Part shown: piece by piece, positions 22,882 through 31,745 of the stretch
How the letters are laid out: every line of letters starts with the position of its first letter
Position numbering within the stretch: the stretch's first letter is position 1
NCBI GenBank assembly: GCA_018105865.1
Contig: CM030848.1
Location: 7,756,801 to 7,820,800, forward strand
Source: Metaphire vulgaris
Taxonomy: Eukaryota > Annelida > Clitellata > Crassiclitellata > Megascolecidae
Direction of reading: 5' to 3'
DNA: 64,000 bases
Notes under the pieces: generated by a model
What the model saw: the letters and a program-made list of their open reading frames with translations, nothing else
Databases searched by the model: none
Told to the model about the DNA's origin: nothing
Program-made: the position numbers and the translations under genes

Positions 22882-25800
22882 GTGAATTCAAGATGCTTAG
22901 GAGGCATTGGCATGTGCGAAAACCATTCTGAATTTGGTGGACGTTGTTTTAGCGGTTAGCTGTTAGCTGCTAATAGCTGCTAATAGTGAAATGGCTTGGT
23001 AAATAATATGTTTCTGTTTTTAGAAATAATTTGTTTGACGGCGATTACAGGCCAGACGGGTCACCAAGTGCAAAATCAGGTGAAAGCTTCTTAAAAAGAT
23101 ACCATGTAATTTAAGTGCGATATTTTCTGCAATGTTTTAATCGCTGCTGAACCATGACGCAATTAGTGCGTGAGATTTTCTTTATTTAATTTGCTTCATA
23201 CGGTTAAAATCATTTGTTGATTATGTGCACGACTGCAAATAAGGAAACTGACTTCTTTTTTCTCAAACCAGTTGATGTCAACTTCCAAACATTTTGGGTT
23301 ATTTTTAAATTTCTGTCCCCGAAATGCAACAGCTATACAATACTTTGGATTGACAATTTGTCTAAGGTGGCTTCGCAGTGGCTAGGGTCGGACTCGAACC
23401 CGCTACCCTCAGGTTGCATGCCAATAACCCTACCACTACTCCACCGCACCCCACGCGTGATATCATAGGCAGTGGCGTAACGTGGGAGGGGGCGGGGGGC
23501 ACTTTGTTGACAGCCCCCGGGCCCCGGGGAGGGAGGCCCCGGAAGAGGGGTCTAAGCTAGGGTTAGGTTAGTGTTAACCCTAACTTAACCCTAACCCTAG
23601 CCTAGAAATGATGTGCTGACAACCTTTTTTTTGCTCGTCGGGATGAAAAAGGAGGCGATAACGTTTTTTTTGCTCGTCAGCTCGAAACTCTGTGGGCCTT
23701 CATGGCAAAGATGCCCCCGGGCCCCCAAAAGTCACGCTACGCCACTGATCATAGGACAGACTGATTAGGTCAGATCTAGGATCTTTTGCGATGTAATAAA
23801 TTATTATTAACAACATTCAGTATCAAGTCTATAAGCATTGCTTCGTAAGCCTAAAGACATTGAAGACTTCTGTTACATGAATCATGACCATGACTCGTTA
23901 GGCCAACAGATGTTGTGAATGACTTTGCAGGTCTTGCTGAAATCGAGGCGATTTGCAAACTGAGCAAGCCCCGAGCCCTGGCGGCGTCAGTCAACCGTGA
24001 ACTCGGGGTCTATTCAAGCATTCAAACCGCCGCCCACGAAATGGCCCACAAGTAGGAACCGACGCTAAATGAGACGCGATTTTTTTCAAAAACCGCACTC
24101 TCCAATAATTGCTATTGACTAACTGTTTAGCGTATAATATCTCACTCTTTTGCTAATAGCTAATTAATCAGCGCGTGACGTTAGGGCCTAGCGGAAAGAA
24201 CGAGGCCAATTTGCGCTACAATATATTTAGTGACTGCAACTGTGCGAGAGCGTTGTTAAAATTAGCATTTCATTGTCTTTATTTCATTTTTTTCATCTTC
24301 GTAGATGTTTATAGTTCTATCCTCGTTTCCAAAGGCGCTAGTGAAGTTTGTTTTTGTCGACGACTACTCAATACTCGTCTCCTCCCAATGGCGGTTCCAG
24401 GATTTCTTGGTGGGGGATACATGAATTCATAGGTGGCTGGTAGAGGGATGAAAATAGAGGGGAAAGTTAAGAAACTTTGCCGAAAAAAGGCTGACAAGCA
24501 AAAAAGGCAATTTTCCCGAATTTTACTAGACTTTTACCAGAGGTTGACAATCAATAAAAAAGGTCACCCGCAGTTTCCCCGGTCATTTTACTTGACTTTT
24601 ACCCAAAAATAGTTTGAAAAGCAAAAAAGTCCGGTGGGGGATGCATCTCCACTCATTCCCCACGTGGAACCGTCACTATCTTCTCCATTACATTCGACAT
24701 GTTTTAGCCTTGGAGCACAGCACGATGGAACGGGTAACGGATGTACTGGTAAGGACCAGTACGTGATGGCGTCTGCTCCTCGAGTTCTCGACAAATCAAA
24801 CTTCGACAATCCGTTCAAATTCTCCAGCTGCTCTGTTGCCTACTTTCGCAAATATCTTGCAAAAGTCACTGCGTAAGATGAATATCATTAAAGTTTGCAT
24901 ACAGACTTAATTGTTTATGACTGATATACATAAATATATCTGTACAGTACGCACGCTTGTGTATATATGTTATTTTTTAAATGTTTACTTTCCTGTCTTT
25001 TTTGTTGCATTTGTTTTTTATTTATGCATGAATTAGATGAATATAAACAAATTATTTTATGTCTGATCCAGAAAATATATAATATAAAATATATTTGTTT
25101 AAATTTTTCATATTGGGTAAAATTATATTAATGTCTGGAATTAATAAGGCTTGAATGGTGGTATTATGCGGTCAAAGTGAGGCCAAGAATTGGAAGCTGC
25201 CATTGTACTACACTCGAAAGCGATATATAAATTCACGAGATGTTTCTTACTTGCTTCTTTGCACGTGAGTAGAAGTGGCAAGAACTGTCTTCTGAAAGAT
25301 TCTCCAGCGGCAACAGTTGGCGCGCCTCCGAACTTCAAACCGCTGCCTGGGATGCAGTACAGCGTTGACATTCAATGCCAAAACATCTACGGACCAAAGT
25401 CTTACTACTGTGCCGTGAGTCGACCTTCGATAATAACATCTCTCAGACTAATCTGTCTTAATTCAAACGTTGCATTCATTTGCTTCATGATTTTACCCCT
25501 AGACCGGTGGTTCTCAAACCCCTTTGCTGCACGGCCCACATTTGAATTTGTAAAAAAAATTGCGGGGCCCAAATCTCAAATCTCAAATCTCAAAGTAGGA
25601 AAATAGAGAAGCTAATAAATAAAATAAAGCCAATAAAGCCAAACCTGTCAAATTAAACAGTGGCGTAGCTAGGTTTCCGAAATGAGTAAACAGGCAAACA
25701 AAAAGGTAGGGAAACAAACAAACAAAAAGGTAAGGAACTCATCGACGAACTTTTTGGCTTTATTTTATTTACTAGCTTCTCTATTTTCCTACTTTGCGAC

Positions 25801-28800
25801 TTCAGCGTGCCTCCACAAGGCTCCCTCTCACGGCCCACTTTTGGGTCTCGGCTCACGGGTTGAGAACCACTGCGGCCTAAACATTTTTCACGTCAAGCAT
25901 GACGGGAAAGCCAACCGCTATTGTTTCCCAACCCGTAAACGCTTCTCGGTCGTGTTCAACCAAACGACCATAAAATTACATCACCTTACCAAGCTCCGCC
26001 CAGCGTTGCGTTAGGCCTATGCTCAGTGTTACACACGCATTGGGAAATTATATATATGATATGGGCTCAGAGCCTAATTATGGGTTTGCAAATATATTTA
26101 GAAACAAGTGTAAACATCTCAGAAACGTCAAAGATACGACTAAAAATAAATACGTAGCAGTCGTCAGATGTCGTTTTCGAAATATGCATTGATATATAAA
26201 TGACATAGCAGGTATACTAAAATTTTTGACTGATCAATATTCTATAACCGGAAAGAACTAGATAGACTAATGGTAGGCCTATCTGTAATTGATGAACTGA
26301 GCAAATAGTTACCTTGTTTGAATACTGACTTTCTCTTGGGTCATTTCCCGGAATTCAAAGGCAGTTGTGTCTGGTTGTTTGCAGGGATCCTCTAACGATG
26401 AGAAGATCTGTGAGCTGATGATATGTTTCGTGCCTTGGAAGAGCGAATGTCAGGCGACAGCGGAGCAGAGGGCGTACGACGGAACGCTGTGTGGCAAAAA
26501 CAAATGGTGCATGAACGGAAAATGCATCTCAGATACGAAAGCGCCCAGTGCACCAGGTTCGCCAATAGGAACTGATAGTGGTCTGGACTCTGGACAACAC
26601 GAGAAATGTTGGTTCTTTCCCGTTATCCGGACCCCAGTAGAGGGATGGTGTAGTTGGCTAGACAGGCGTTAGGGTTAGGGCTATGGTTAGGGTTAGGTTA
26701 GGGTCAGGGTTAGGTTATGGTCATGGTTAGGTTATGGTCAGGTTCCCGACTGAACAGCCATTACACTTCACTGGGGTCCGGATAACGGGAAAGTACCGAA
26801 ATTTTTATAGAAACTTAATACAATCACGTGTAGTTACAATCTTGCGAAAGCAGTCTTAGGCCTCGGTGATTAAATAAATACGCTAAATAATTAACTATAT
26901 AATACCGAGTATGACTATACAGTATGTGTATATATAGAATTTATTTACCGCCAGAACCCCAGAACCCGTCTATGGTGTCTGAAAGTGAAGCCAATTTTCC
27001 ATCATTTTATATGGAGTGTGTTACAATTAAAATGTTTACCCATAGACATCTAGACAATGGTTACTAATTTACTATAGCCTAACAACATTGAATGCAAAAT
27101 GGTAGCAAAATGATTTCAACTTTCGGCTGCCTTTACCATCAATAGATTACTTCCTGTGAATATTAATTTCTATGTATATAGATAGCCCATATACACATGT
27201 GTGTATATATACATATATACATATGTATCTTATGTGAATATATATATATATATATATTAAACTTCCATTTTGACGTTGCAGAAAAGTGCATTTACGGTGA
27301 CTTCAAAGCCATTCTTGGATTCGACGCTCAGACGAAGATGACCTGTGGCGACATGGGGAAAAAGCAGGCACATCGCTGCTACGAGAGTTGGGTGCTGAAC
27401 GAATGCTGCGACACGTGCGTCAAAGCACGAGATAAGACAAAGCCAGAGAGTAAGCAAAGACACTATACCTTCACAGGTGTCTTTACTATAACGTAGGATT
27501 TATGTCTCGATATTCGCACTAGTGACTGGGTGAGTTGAAATTTTGAATCTAGATTACAGAGTCAAGATAACTGAAGAATGATAGATGTCCTTATAAATGG
27601 TGCAGTAATTAAAAGATAATTGAAAGATGTTTCCAGTTTTAAAGAAAATCCTGGAAGTTGGCAGAGTGGTAACAACGTTGGACGATGGAGCAGAAGGTCG
27701 TGGGTTCGAGACCCGCAGGAGCCCCAGAGATGGACATGGGTTCATTTTTTAGAACCCAACCCAACCCGACCCATCAAATCCCAACCCAAAAATAAACCGA
27801 CCCATGCCGGCAATTGCAAGTATTCACCCAACCCAACCCACCCAAGCTTCAAGTAAACATATTCAGCAAATTTATTGCTAAGCAACAATTTGTCAATTAC
27901 TGCATAAAAATCATTTTTAAAAATTGCCTCTCATATGTCGCTGTAGGACCTATGTTTTCCGCCATTATAATTATCATTGGCGTGCAGAGGAAGGTAGACG
28001 TCCGAGTTATAATTTGTACTTATATTCTCTAAAATTCAGCTTCAAATGTTGAAAGACTAACGAATAAGGAACCATAGAGCCATTATAGCATTTGCTTAGC
28101 AAGTTCGCATGCACTCCCACGCAGTAGCTCATAAATGTTATTGGAGTCAATAAGGGGATTAAGATAGATTTACAGTGGATGGTTCAAAGAAAGTTACTTC
28201 GTTCAAAGAAAGTTACTTCCTTCATTCATCAATTTCGACTCTCGATTCTAATGCCTTGAATTATTTACTTCCACCGGTCTTATGCAAATATCTCGTGGCT
28301 GCGGATCAACATTTACCTATAGGCATATGACGCTGCACAATATCGAGAAAGCAATGGCCACAACGGCGAGGGGGGTTTTATCTATCAAAGGAGATAGACT
28401 TATGCCTTTAATGCTTTATTATATAGGAACAACTGTGTTTGGATCAATAGAACCAGGGGCTCAAGACAGTCTTGAATATAACCCCCCACCCGCTAATCGC
28501 TTAACTAAGAGCCGTCATATGCCAGTATTGCCAGCGACAGTTTGGCGGCAATTTGTTACATGAAAATGTGGAAAACGATAACCATTTTTTTATAACCAAT
28601 GTATGGTGTGTGCACTGTGCCACGTGCAAATCAGCGTTTTGCAACCCAACCCAACCCACCACAACTGCCTAAATTTATGACCCAACCCAATCCAACCCAA
28701 CCCAACCCAACCCAACCCATGGGTTAACCCAACCCATGTCCATCTCTGAGGAGCCCTAAGGTCGACTCAGCCTTCTTTCGCCAGATGGCGATGGCGACTG

Positions 28801-30574
28801 AGTAGCGGATTAATCGCCGGGGTAAACAGGCGCGTTGCATGATAATAGTGGCCCCGTATCATGTAACTTGCACCAGTCGCCCGGCTGAGGGCCTTGGTAA
28901 CGGAGATCAGCGCCGCCCTATGAGCCTTGAGAGCTCGGGAACAGTGGAGTAGCGTGCACTCGTGCCGCCTATGGCTCCTGGCAAAAATGCCCCCCCCCCC
29001 CGACTTGACTCTTGTTATACCTAACAAAAAGGTCGTCGCCCCTAAATTTGTCGCCCCTTCTAAATTTTTCCGCCTTTTCGCCAGAACTCCTCGACAACCC
29101 GACAAGCAAAAAAAAGGTCGCTTCCAAAATGTGCCGCCCCGCCGTCATGTGTGCCGCCCACGGCTAAAGCCATAGTAGCCATCGGGGCGCTACGCCTCTG
29201 CTCGGGAAGGGCTTTACCTTTTGAATTTCAGGTTGCGTGTACGGAGATCGTGATCCGACCTACTGTAAAAGTAGGACCGCCCGTTCCTTCTGTTATGACC
29301 CGGCGTTCACCAAGACCTGTTGCGATGCGTGCGCGCGAAGGAAAGAGAACGTCGCCGGGTGCGAGTACGGCGACAAGGCGACGTGGTGCAACACCGTCAC
29401 GTCGAACGCCTGCTACGAGTCGGAAGCCACGTGCTGTCACTCCTGTAAGAAGTTCAAACAGAACCAAGCAGGTGAACCGAATGGCTGCGCGCTACATTTT
29501 TAGGCGATTCATATTAATCAAATGCGAATGTCTATTTCGATGACAATTCGCGAAATCAAGATCTGACAACGAGAGGAAGAGAGTCAGAGAGTTCCAGGTT
29601 TTGGCTCAGACATAGAAAAGCTCTCTTACCAACGAAACAGCAAAATTTTCCAGCTGCGATTCGTTTCACAAGATCCTTTAAAGTATACTTTTAATGCACG
29701 GAACCGATGGGCAGACCACTGGTATGAGGGTGCTAGGACAAAATGTCAGCGGACAAAATGTAACCATAACTCTAACCCTGACCATAAACCGTGACATTTT
29801 GTCCGTGACATTTTGTCTGCTGACATTTTGTCCATGACATTTTATCCGTGACACTTTGCCCGCGGACATTTTGTCCGCTGACATTTTGTCTGTGACACTT
29901 TGTCCGCGGACATTTTGTCCGGTCACGGGTATGAGCCGTCGTACGTCTAAATGCTGTGTCTGTTTGAAGGATGTGCGTACGGTGACAAGGCCCCCTGGTG
30001 TGCCACGATGACGCTGTCAAAGGCACTCTGCAATCACGGGAATACGAGGACGATGTGCTGCGCTGGATGCAAGAAGTTTCCAAGAGGAGATTCAGCCGAA
30101 GACGCCGACTCAGGTACTCAGTGGGACGCCTATATTACCAGGGTCATTTTTAGGATTATCAATTTGGGGGTTATCGGTATATTTTGGGGGTTTCCGCCAA
30201 AAAAGTCTGACAAGCAAAAAAGGTAATCCCAGGCTAAGATTGGGGTGTCGGTCTCAGATTGGGGGGTGTGTTGGGAGAGGGTTGTTAGGGGGTGTGAAAA
30301 TATTCCTGCCTATTGGCCTCACTGTGCAATCATTTTATCGTTAATTTTAATACGGCTACGTTTGACTTTTGTATTTGCTCTCGTTCATTGTAAAACAGTC
30401 CCTAATTGACGAGATTCCCTCTGTACGATTACAAAAGAAAGTGTGCAAAATTTACGCTTTACGCGGTATTCGATTGGTTCTATTGACGCAAAGAACAGAG
30501 CGACGCGTCGATTCATGACATTGTCCTGTATAATAGAAAGTGTCCTGTATTGGACTGTCCTATAAATTGTCCTG

Positions 30575-30662
<88 letters not shown>

Positions 30663-31301
30663 GTTAACGGATGCATCGTAAACATTAAAACATTAAAGTA
30701 CTTAATACGACTCTTCAAGTTCGAACTACGCTATATTCATATATCAGTATATTGGATGTTAATAGGATAATACGAACACAAATTACTCCATTAAGCTGGC
30801 TTTAAATGAATCGGAAAGTAGCATCTGGAAAAATATACTTGTTTTTACGATTTGTCGCTGCGATCATTGTTTGGAGGTGGGGGTGGGGTGGGGTGGCGAT
30901 ACAACGAAGCGATCGATCCAACAATTTCACGATATTTAGGATTATTTTACGACCTTAGATCGGCCTTAACTTATTTACCCCGGTTTTTAGTTTTGCTCTG
31001 ATGACAGGCATACCAAAATCCGTGCGCGATCGGATGCCTATAATTGTCAATAGAATGTGTTGTATAAAGCGATTCTTCGCGAGAATTAAGCGTACTAAGC
31101 TTCCGTGCATATTATCACGACTGCCGCATTTTCAAAGCGAATTTTATGTATTCGCACGAAGCAATAATATATTATACGATCCGATCGATCGCCAATTTCG
31201 CAACAAGTTTTATTCGACGCGTATTTGAAGTTTGCAAACAACTGTGTTAAATATATAAACATTTATTGTTGGAATCATTCTTTTCAGAGATTCAAAAATG
31301 A
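14195..31301 (+). CDS. Gene B: ADAMTS-like zinc metalloprotease with four C-terminal six-Cys modules
   Basis: A secreted M12B/ADAMTS-like metalloprotease. The exons are 14195-14282, 15650-15876, 17299-17385, 17728-17887, 18577-18703, 20148-20241, 20753-20830, 22151-22314, 23024-23079, 23931-24051, 24708-24872, 25270-25414, 26385-26556, 27282-27449, 29232-29471, 29970-30113 and a tentative last exon 31288-31301. All phases join without a stop; the total is about 749 residues. Order: signal peptide, prodomain (exons 2-4), reprolysin domain from VVEMFLVLDYALYNRWY to the zinc motif HEMAHNLGAQHD and Met-turn YVMAS, ADAMTS cysteine-rich domain (ADGTLCGKNKWCMNGKC), then four six-Cys modules. I see no cysteine in the prodomain (no cysteine switch) and no RxKR furin site. 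It is the tandem paralogue of gene A. The 3' end is the least certain part. Confidence 0.8.
14330..14400. repeat. TTTATATAGCGC repeat fragment
   Basis: AAATTTATATAGCGCTTTC followed by GCAGGCGCTAAT; the same sequence begins fragments at 6664 and 54369. Probably a dispersed short element. Confidence 0.45.
14945..15583 (+). mobile_element. CR1-type LINE 3' end with (ATT)n tail
   Basis: Translation gives KLYKSLVRPHLEYCVQAWNP, ELLEKVQRRATKMV and GDLIETYKIMTGK ... FFSARVVDKWNSLDE, the C-terminus of a CR1 reverse transcriptase, with a few frame breaks. The stop is at 15459-15461. The 3' UTR ends CCTAAACCACTTAAAATCAC and then about 18 ATT units. It lies in gene B intron 1. Confidence 0.85.
15650..15876 (+). 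CDS. Gene B exon 2 (prodomain)
   Basis: The acceptor is ttaatttag and the donor GTACGT; 227 nt. The peptide has alternating charged and hydrophobic residues (VTFALDDKLIELNLKKNRN, then PVFVAEYGEIVEW), a good match to the M12B propeptide pattern ...f.l.L..n.....f. It has no cysteine. Confidence 0.8.
15885..16520. other. Intron stretch with MITE-like ends
   Basis: CACTGGCGTAGCCAGAGTCC at 15889 looks like a hAT-type end and CCCCTCTTATAGCTGCGCTA near 16165 like a degenerate partner. No coding signal seen. Confidence 0.35.
17299..17385 (+). CDS. Gene B exon 3 (prodomain)
   Basis: The acceptor is gttatcag and the donor GTGAGT; 29 codons, phase 0 at both ends. It includes KNQASIVVEVKGDGGQIIRN, a beta-strand region typical of M12B propeptides. 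Confidence 0.75.
17520..17727 (+). repeat. GAT-rich and TTGATTGC repeats at the end of gene B intron 3
   Basis: GATGAAGATGATGA-type repeats (17536-17620) are followed by TTGATTGCTTGCTTGC repeats that run straight into the attgcag acceptor of exon 4. Confidence 0.75.
17728..17887 (+). CDS. Gene B exon 4 (end of prodomain)
   Basis: The acceptor is gattgcag, inside a TTGATTGC-like repeat, and the donor GTATGT. It reads GSISIDGNFYLIEPFGSIRQ ... IDHVMTEEKAELDFEDFS. The G.I...g..Y.IEP pattern is the conserved end of M12B prodomains. Confidence 0.85.
17890..18560. other. AT-rich gene B intron 4
   Basis: Very AT-rich with TTAATAA/ATTTTAAT repeats; I see no gene, RNA or clear element. Confidence 0.5.
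18577..18703 (+). CDS. Gene B exon 5 (start of reprolysin domain)
   Basis: The acceptor taken is tctattaaag (phase 1 in) and the donor GTATGT. It ends GAFQKYVVEMFLVLDYALYN, the first strand of the catalytic domain (VEm.lVlDyalY). No RxKR site precedes it, so prodomain cleavage would need an atypical site. Confidence 0.75.
18995..19290. repeat. Dispersed repeat shared with 57905-58195
   Basis: Shared blocks include CAGAAAATTAA, ACAATTGCACA, TTTCTCAGTTTCTT and CGCTGAGTA in the same order at both places. Probably two old copies of one transposon, one in a gene B intron and one just upstream of the CT-b exon of gene C. Confidence 0.6.
19890..20067. mobile_element. MITE (CAGGGATATTT TIR)
   Basis: Ends CAGGGATATTTCTAGGATTG and GGTGTGAAAATATCCCTG; flanks GATGGGAC / GATGGAGC are an imperfect 8-bp duplication. 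Same family as 30139-30308, 31746-33136 and 54088-54243. The interior has GTCGACCTCAAATTG repeats. Confidence 0.75.
20148..20241 (+). CDS. Gene B exon 6 (reprolysin domain)
   Basis: The acceptor is ttccggttgcag and the donor GTACGT; 94 nt. It encodes WYRLSKASNENGKKTEAIQN and LQYYFSHVSNG, the helix after the first strand of the reprolysin fold. Confidence 0.8.
20753..20830 (+). CDS. Gene B exon 7 (reprolysin domain)
   Basis: The acceptor is tatttttctcag and the donor GTAGAC; 26 codons in phase 0. VDMRYKNIKESDFSIGVRLI matches gene A exon 110-187 codon for codon. Confidence 0.85.
21282..21456. mobile_element. MITE (CATGGGCGTYC family)
   Basis: CATGGGCGTTCTGG at the left, TTTCTGCTGTGCCATG at the right; the interior AAAGTAAAATTACTTGTTTC is nearly identical to 44058-44077. 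GGGACC flanks both ends. Confidence 0.6.
21862..22052. mobile_element. hAT-like MITE (CAGTGRCGGCTC)
   Basis: Ends CAGTGACGGCTCTAGG and GTGGAGCCGCCACTG; same family as 45242-45283 and 62154-62334. The flanking 8-mers match at 6 of 8 bases. Confidence 0.7.
22151..22314 (+). CDS. Gene B exon 8 (reprolysin domain)
   Basis: The acceptor is ctcttgttag and the donor GTATAG; 164 nt. It reads TVADSPWTERSDVKIIYKEL ... MYKALDLLEAWIPETIAKLG and DQATLFSG. Same length and phase as gene A exon 422-585. Confidence 0.85.
22604..22745 (+). repeat. (ATT)n / (ATC)n / CAGCAG microsatellite
   Basis: About 100 bp of ATT followed by CATCAT and CAGCAG units; a second ATT run is at 22838-22880. Both lie in gene B intron 8. 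Confidence 0.95.
23024..23079 (+). CDS. Gene B exon 9 (reprolysin domain)
   Basis: The acceptor is tctgtttttag and the donor GTGAAA; 56 nt, encoding NNLFDGDYRPDGSPSAKS. It lacks the two cysteines present in the gene A counterpart. Confidence 0.75.
23362..23452 (-). mobile_element. tRNA-related SINE (minus strand)
   Basis: On the minus strand: GTGGAGTAGTGGTAGGGTTA ... GCGGGTTCGAGTCCGACCCT ... AGCCACTG, with a B box GGTTCGAGTCC. Same family as 6478-6655. Confidence 0.65.
23470..23747. mobile_element. hAT-like MITE with telomere-like core
   Basis: TIRs CAGTGGCGTAACGTG and CACGCTACGCCACTG; perfect 8-bp duplication ATCATAGG. The interior holds GGTTAG/AACCCTAACC repeats (23556-23605) and two TTTTTTTGCTCGTC motifs. 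Confidence 0.9.
23931..24051 (+). CDS. Gene B exon 10 (zinc-binding HEMAH)
   Basis: The acceptor is gactttgcag and the donor GTAGGA; 121 nt. It reads LAEIEAICKLSKPRALAASV ... AAHEMAH, with the two zinc-binding histidines and the catalytic Glu of HExxH. Ala replaces the more usual Gly before the second His, which HExxH allows. Confidence 0.85.
24386..24678. mobile_element. MITE just upstream of gene B exon 11
   Basis: Ends CAATGGCGGTTCCAGG and CACGTGGAACCGTCACTA are inverted; it contains three AGCAAAAAAGGC-like motifs (24497, 24556, 24619). It ends about 30 bp before the exon 11 acceptor. Confidence 0.6.
24708..24872 (+). CDS. Gene B exon 11 (third zinc His, Met-turn)
   Basis: The acceptor is catgttttag and the donor GTAAGA; 165 nt. 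LGAQHDGTGNGCTGKDQYVM supplies the third zinc ligand and the Met-turn; the frame is intact, unlike gene A. A MITE ends about 30 bp upstream of the acceptor. Confidence 0.85.
25270..25414 (+). CDS. Gene B exon 12 (disintegrin-like/cysteine-rich, part 1)
   Basis: It reads SGKNCLLKDSPAATVGAPPN ... LPGMQYSVDIQCQNIYGPKS and YYCA, then GTGAGT. A start at 25270 makes it 145 nt, exactly as in gene A; an in-frame acceptor 3 nt later (gtgagtag) is equally possible. Confidence 0.8.
25505..25872. mobile_element. Charlie-like hAT MITE with a nested hAT end
   Basis: Ends CGGTGGTTCTCAAACC and GGGTTGAGAACCACTG, with GGCCCAC near both. Inside, CAGTGGCGTAGCTAGG at 25659 is the end of another family. It lies in gene B intron 12. 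Confidence 0.6.
26385..26556 (+). CDS. Gene B exon 13 (ADAMTS cysteine-rich domain, part 2)
   Basis: The acceptor is ggttgtttgcag and the donor GTTCGC; 172 nt. It has ICELMICFVPWKSECQ and AYDGTLCGKNKWCMNGKC, the ADAMTS cysteine-rich signature. Confidence 0.85.
26611..26797. mobile_element. TIR element with telomere-like core
   Basis: A 28-bp near-perfect TIR beginning GGTTCTTTCCCGTTATCCGG and ending CCGGATAACGGGAAAGTACC. Flanks GAAATGTT / GAAATTTT (7 of 8). The interior is GTTAGGGTTAGGGCTATGG-type repeats (26668-26745). Confidence 0.8.
27282..27449 (+). CDS. Gene B exon 14 (six-Cys module 1)
   Basis: The acceptor is tgacgttgcag and the donor GTAAGC; 168 nt. It encodes EKCIYGDFKAILGFDAQTKM, TCGDMGKKQAHRCY and NECCDTC. 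Paralogous to gene A 7750-7917. Confidence 0.85.
27652..29000 (+). mobile_element. tRNA-headed SINE interrupted by a hAT element
   Basis: The head 27652-27724 has an A-box-like TGGCAGAGTGGTAAC and a B box GGGTTCGAGACCC. The body resumes after the insertion at 28757 with TAAGGTCGACTCAGCCTTC and ATGGCGACTGAGTAGCGG. The GACTCAGCCTTC ... TGAGTAG block is shared with 45770-45990. The 3' limit is approximate. Confidence 0.75.
27725..28748. mobile_element. Non-autonomous hAT element (1024 bp) nested in a SINE
   Basis: Perfect 18-bp TIRs CAGAGATGGACATGGGTT / AACCCATGTCCATCTCTG; perfect 8-bp duplication AGGAGCCC at 27717-27724 and 28749-28756. Subterminal CCCAACCC arrays occur at both ends. No transposase reading frame. 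Confidence 0.95.
28970..29170. mobile_element. Probable MITE fragment before gene B exon 15
   Basis: GTGCCGCCTATGGCTCCTGG and GTGTGCCGCCCACGGCTAAA are loosely inverted around a C-rich interior that includes GACAAGCAAAAAAAAGGTCG. Bounds uncertain. Confidence 0.4.
29232..29471 (+). CDS. Gene B exon 15 (six-Cys modules 2 and 3)
   Basis: The acceptor is ttgaatttcag and the donor GTGAAC; 240 nt. CVYGDRDPTYCKSRTARSFC ... TCCDAC is followed by GCEYGDKATWCNTVTSNACY ... TCCHSC. The frame is intact through the linker ARRKENVAG, the position at which gene A breaks. Confidence 0.85.
29729..29927. mobile_element. TIR element built of GGACAAAATGTC dyads
   Basis: Left GGTGCTAGGACAAAATGTC, right GACATTTTGTCCGGTCACG, and about nine dispersed (G)ACA(A/C)(A/T)(A/T)TGTC-type units between. 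Perfect 8-bp duplication GGTATGAG at 29721-29728 and 29928-29935. The core has AACTCTAACCCTGACC. In gene B intron 15. Confidence 0.8.
29970..30113 (+). CDS. Gene B exon 16 (six-Cys module 4 and acidic tail)
   Basis: The acceptor is ctgtttgaag and the donor GTACTC; 144 nt. GCAYGDKAPWCATMTLSKAL ... MCCAGCKKFPRGDSAEDADS. The acidic tail suggests the C-terminus is near. Read-through without splicing would run into the MITE at 30139 and stop at 30224-30226. Confidence 0.8.
30139..30308. mobile_element. MITE (CAGGGTCATTTTTAGG) after gene B exon 16
   Basis: Ends CAGGGTCATTTTTAGGATTA and GTGTGAAAATATTCCTG; includes CTGACAAGCAAAAAAGGTAA. Same family as 19890-20067. No clear target duplication. Confidence 0.65.
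30577..30662 (+). repeat. (TAA)n microsatellite
   Basis: About 28 TAA units. Confidence 0.95.
31288..31301 (+). CDS. Gene B candidate terminal exon
   Basis: A strong acceptor (aatcattcttttcag) is followed in the required phase by AG ATT CAA AAA TGA, giving a short tail EIQK and a stop. It is the best downstream join I could find, but a 14-nt coding portion carries little evidence. Read-through of exon 16 is the alternative. Confidence 0.35.
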
Positions 31302-31745
31302 AGACTCAAACCAGAGGCAGACAACTGGCCATATTCGCTCCTGGTTACTGTTTGATTGCTTAGTTTTAGAGAGCGATGTGTGTTGAATAGAGGTAGTGAG
31401 ACACAGCAGTAATGGATACGTCGGCGTAAACCTATGGTTTAGCGGGCGCAGTTTAGAAACGGTGTTACGGCAATTTTGTGCTGGCCGGAGACGAACAGTT
31501 TGCTACAACACCCACTCTGACCTCTATCGTCGACTATAGAATGCTATTTCCAATACGTTGACGTCAACGAGGAAAGATTTACGATCAGCTTAAGATCTTA
31601 GAAACGATGTAGCCAATAGACAATCAGCTTAGGTGTAATTCAAAGTCGATGCCAACGATACTGGGATTAAATTTAGTCCATTGTTATTTTTTTCAGAAGA
31701 TTGCTTTTTTATTTTACGATTGTCAATCGATTTGTGCGTTGAGTG
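31302..31745. other. Possible gene B 3' UTR and intergenic sequence
   Basis: No coding signal seen. I found no canonical AATAAA shortly after the candidate stop at 31301. Confidence 0.35.

Noticed and set aside
26668..26745. Real or interstitial telomere
   Set aside because: Degenerate repeats lie exactly between inverted repeats of a small element, with target duplication.
27652..27724. True tRNA gene
   Set aside because: A and B boxes are present but no convincing acceptor stem closes; the body continues as a SINE after the hAT insertion.
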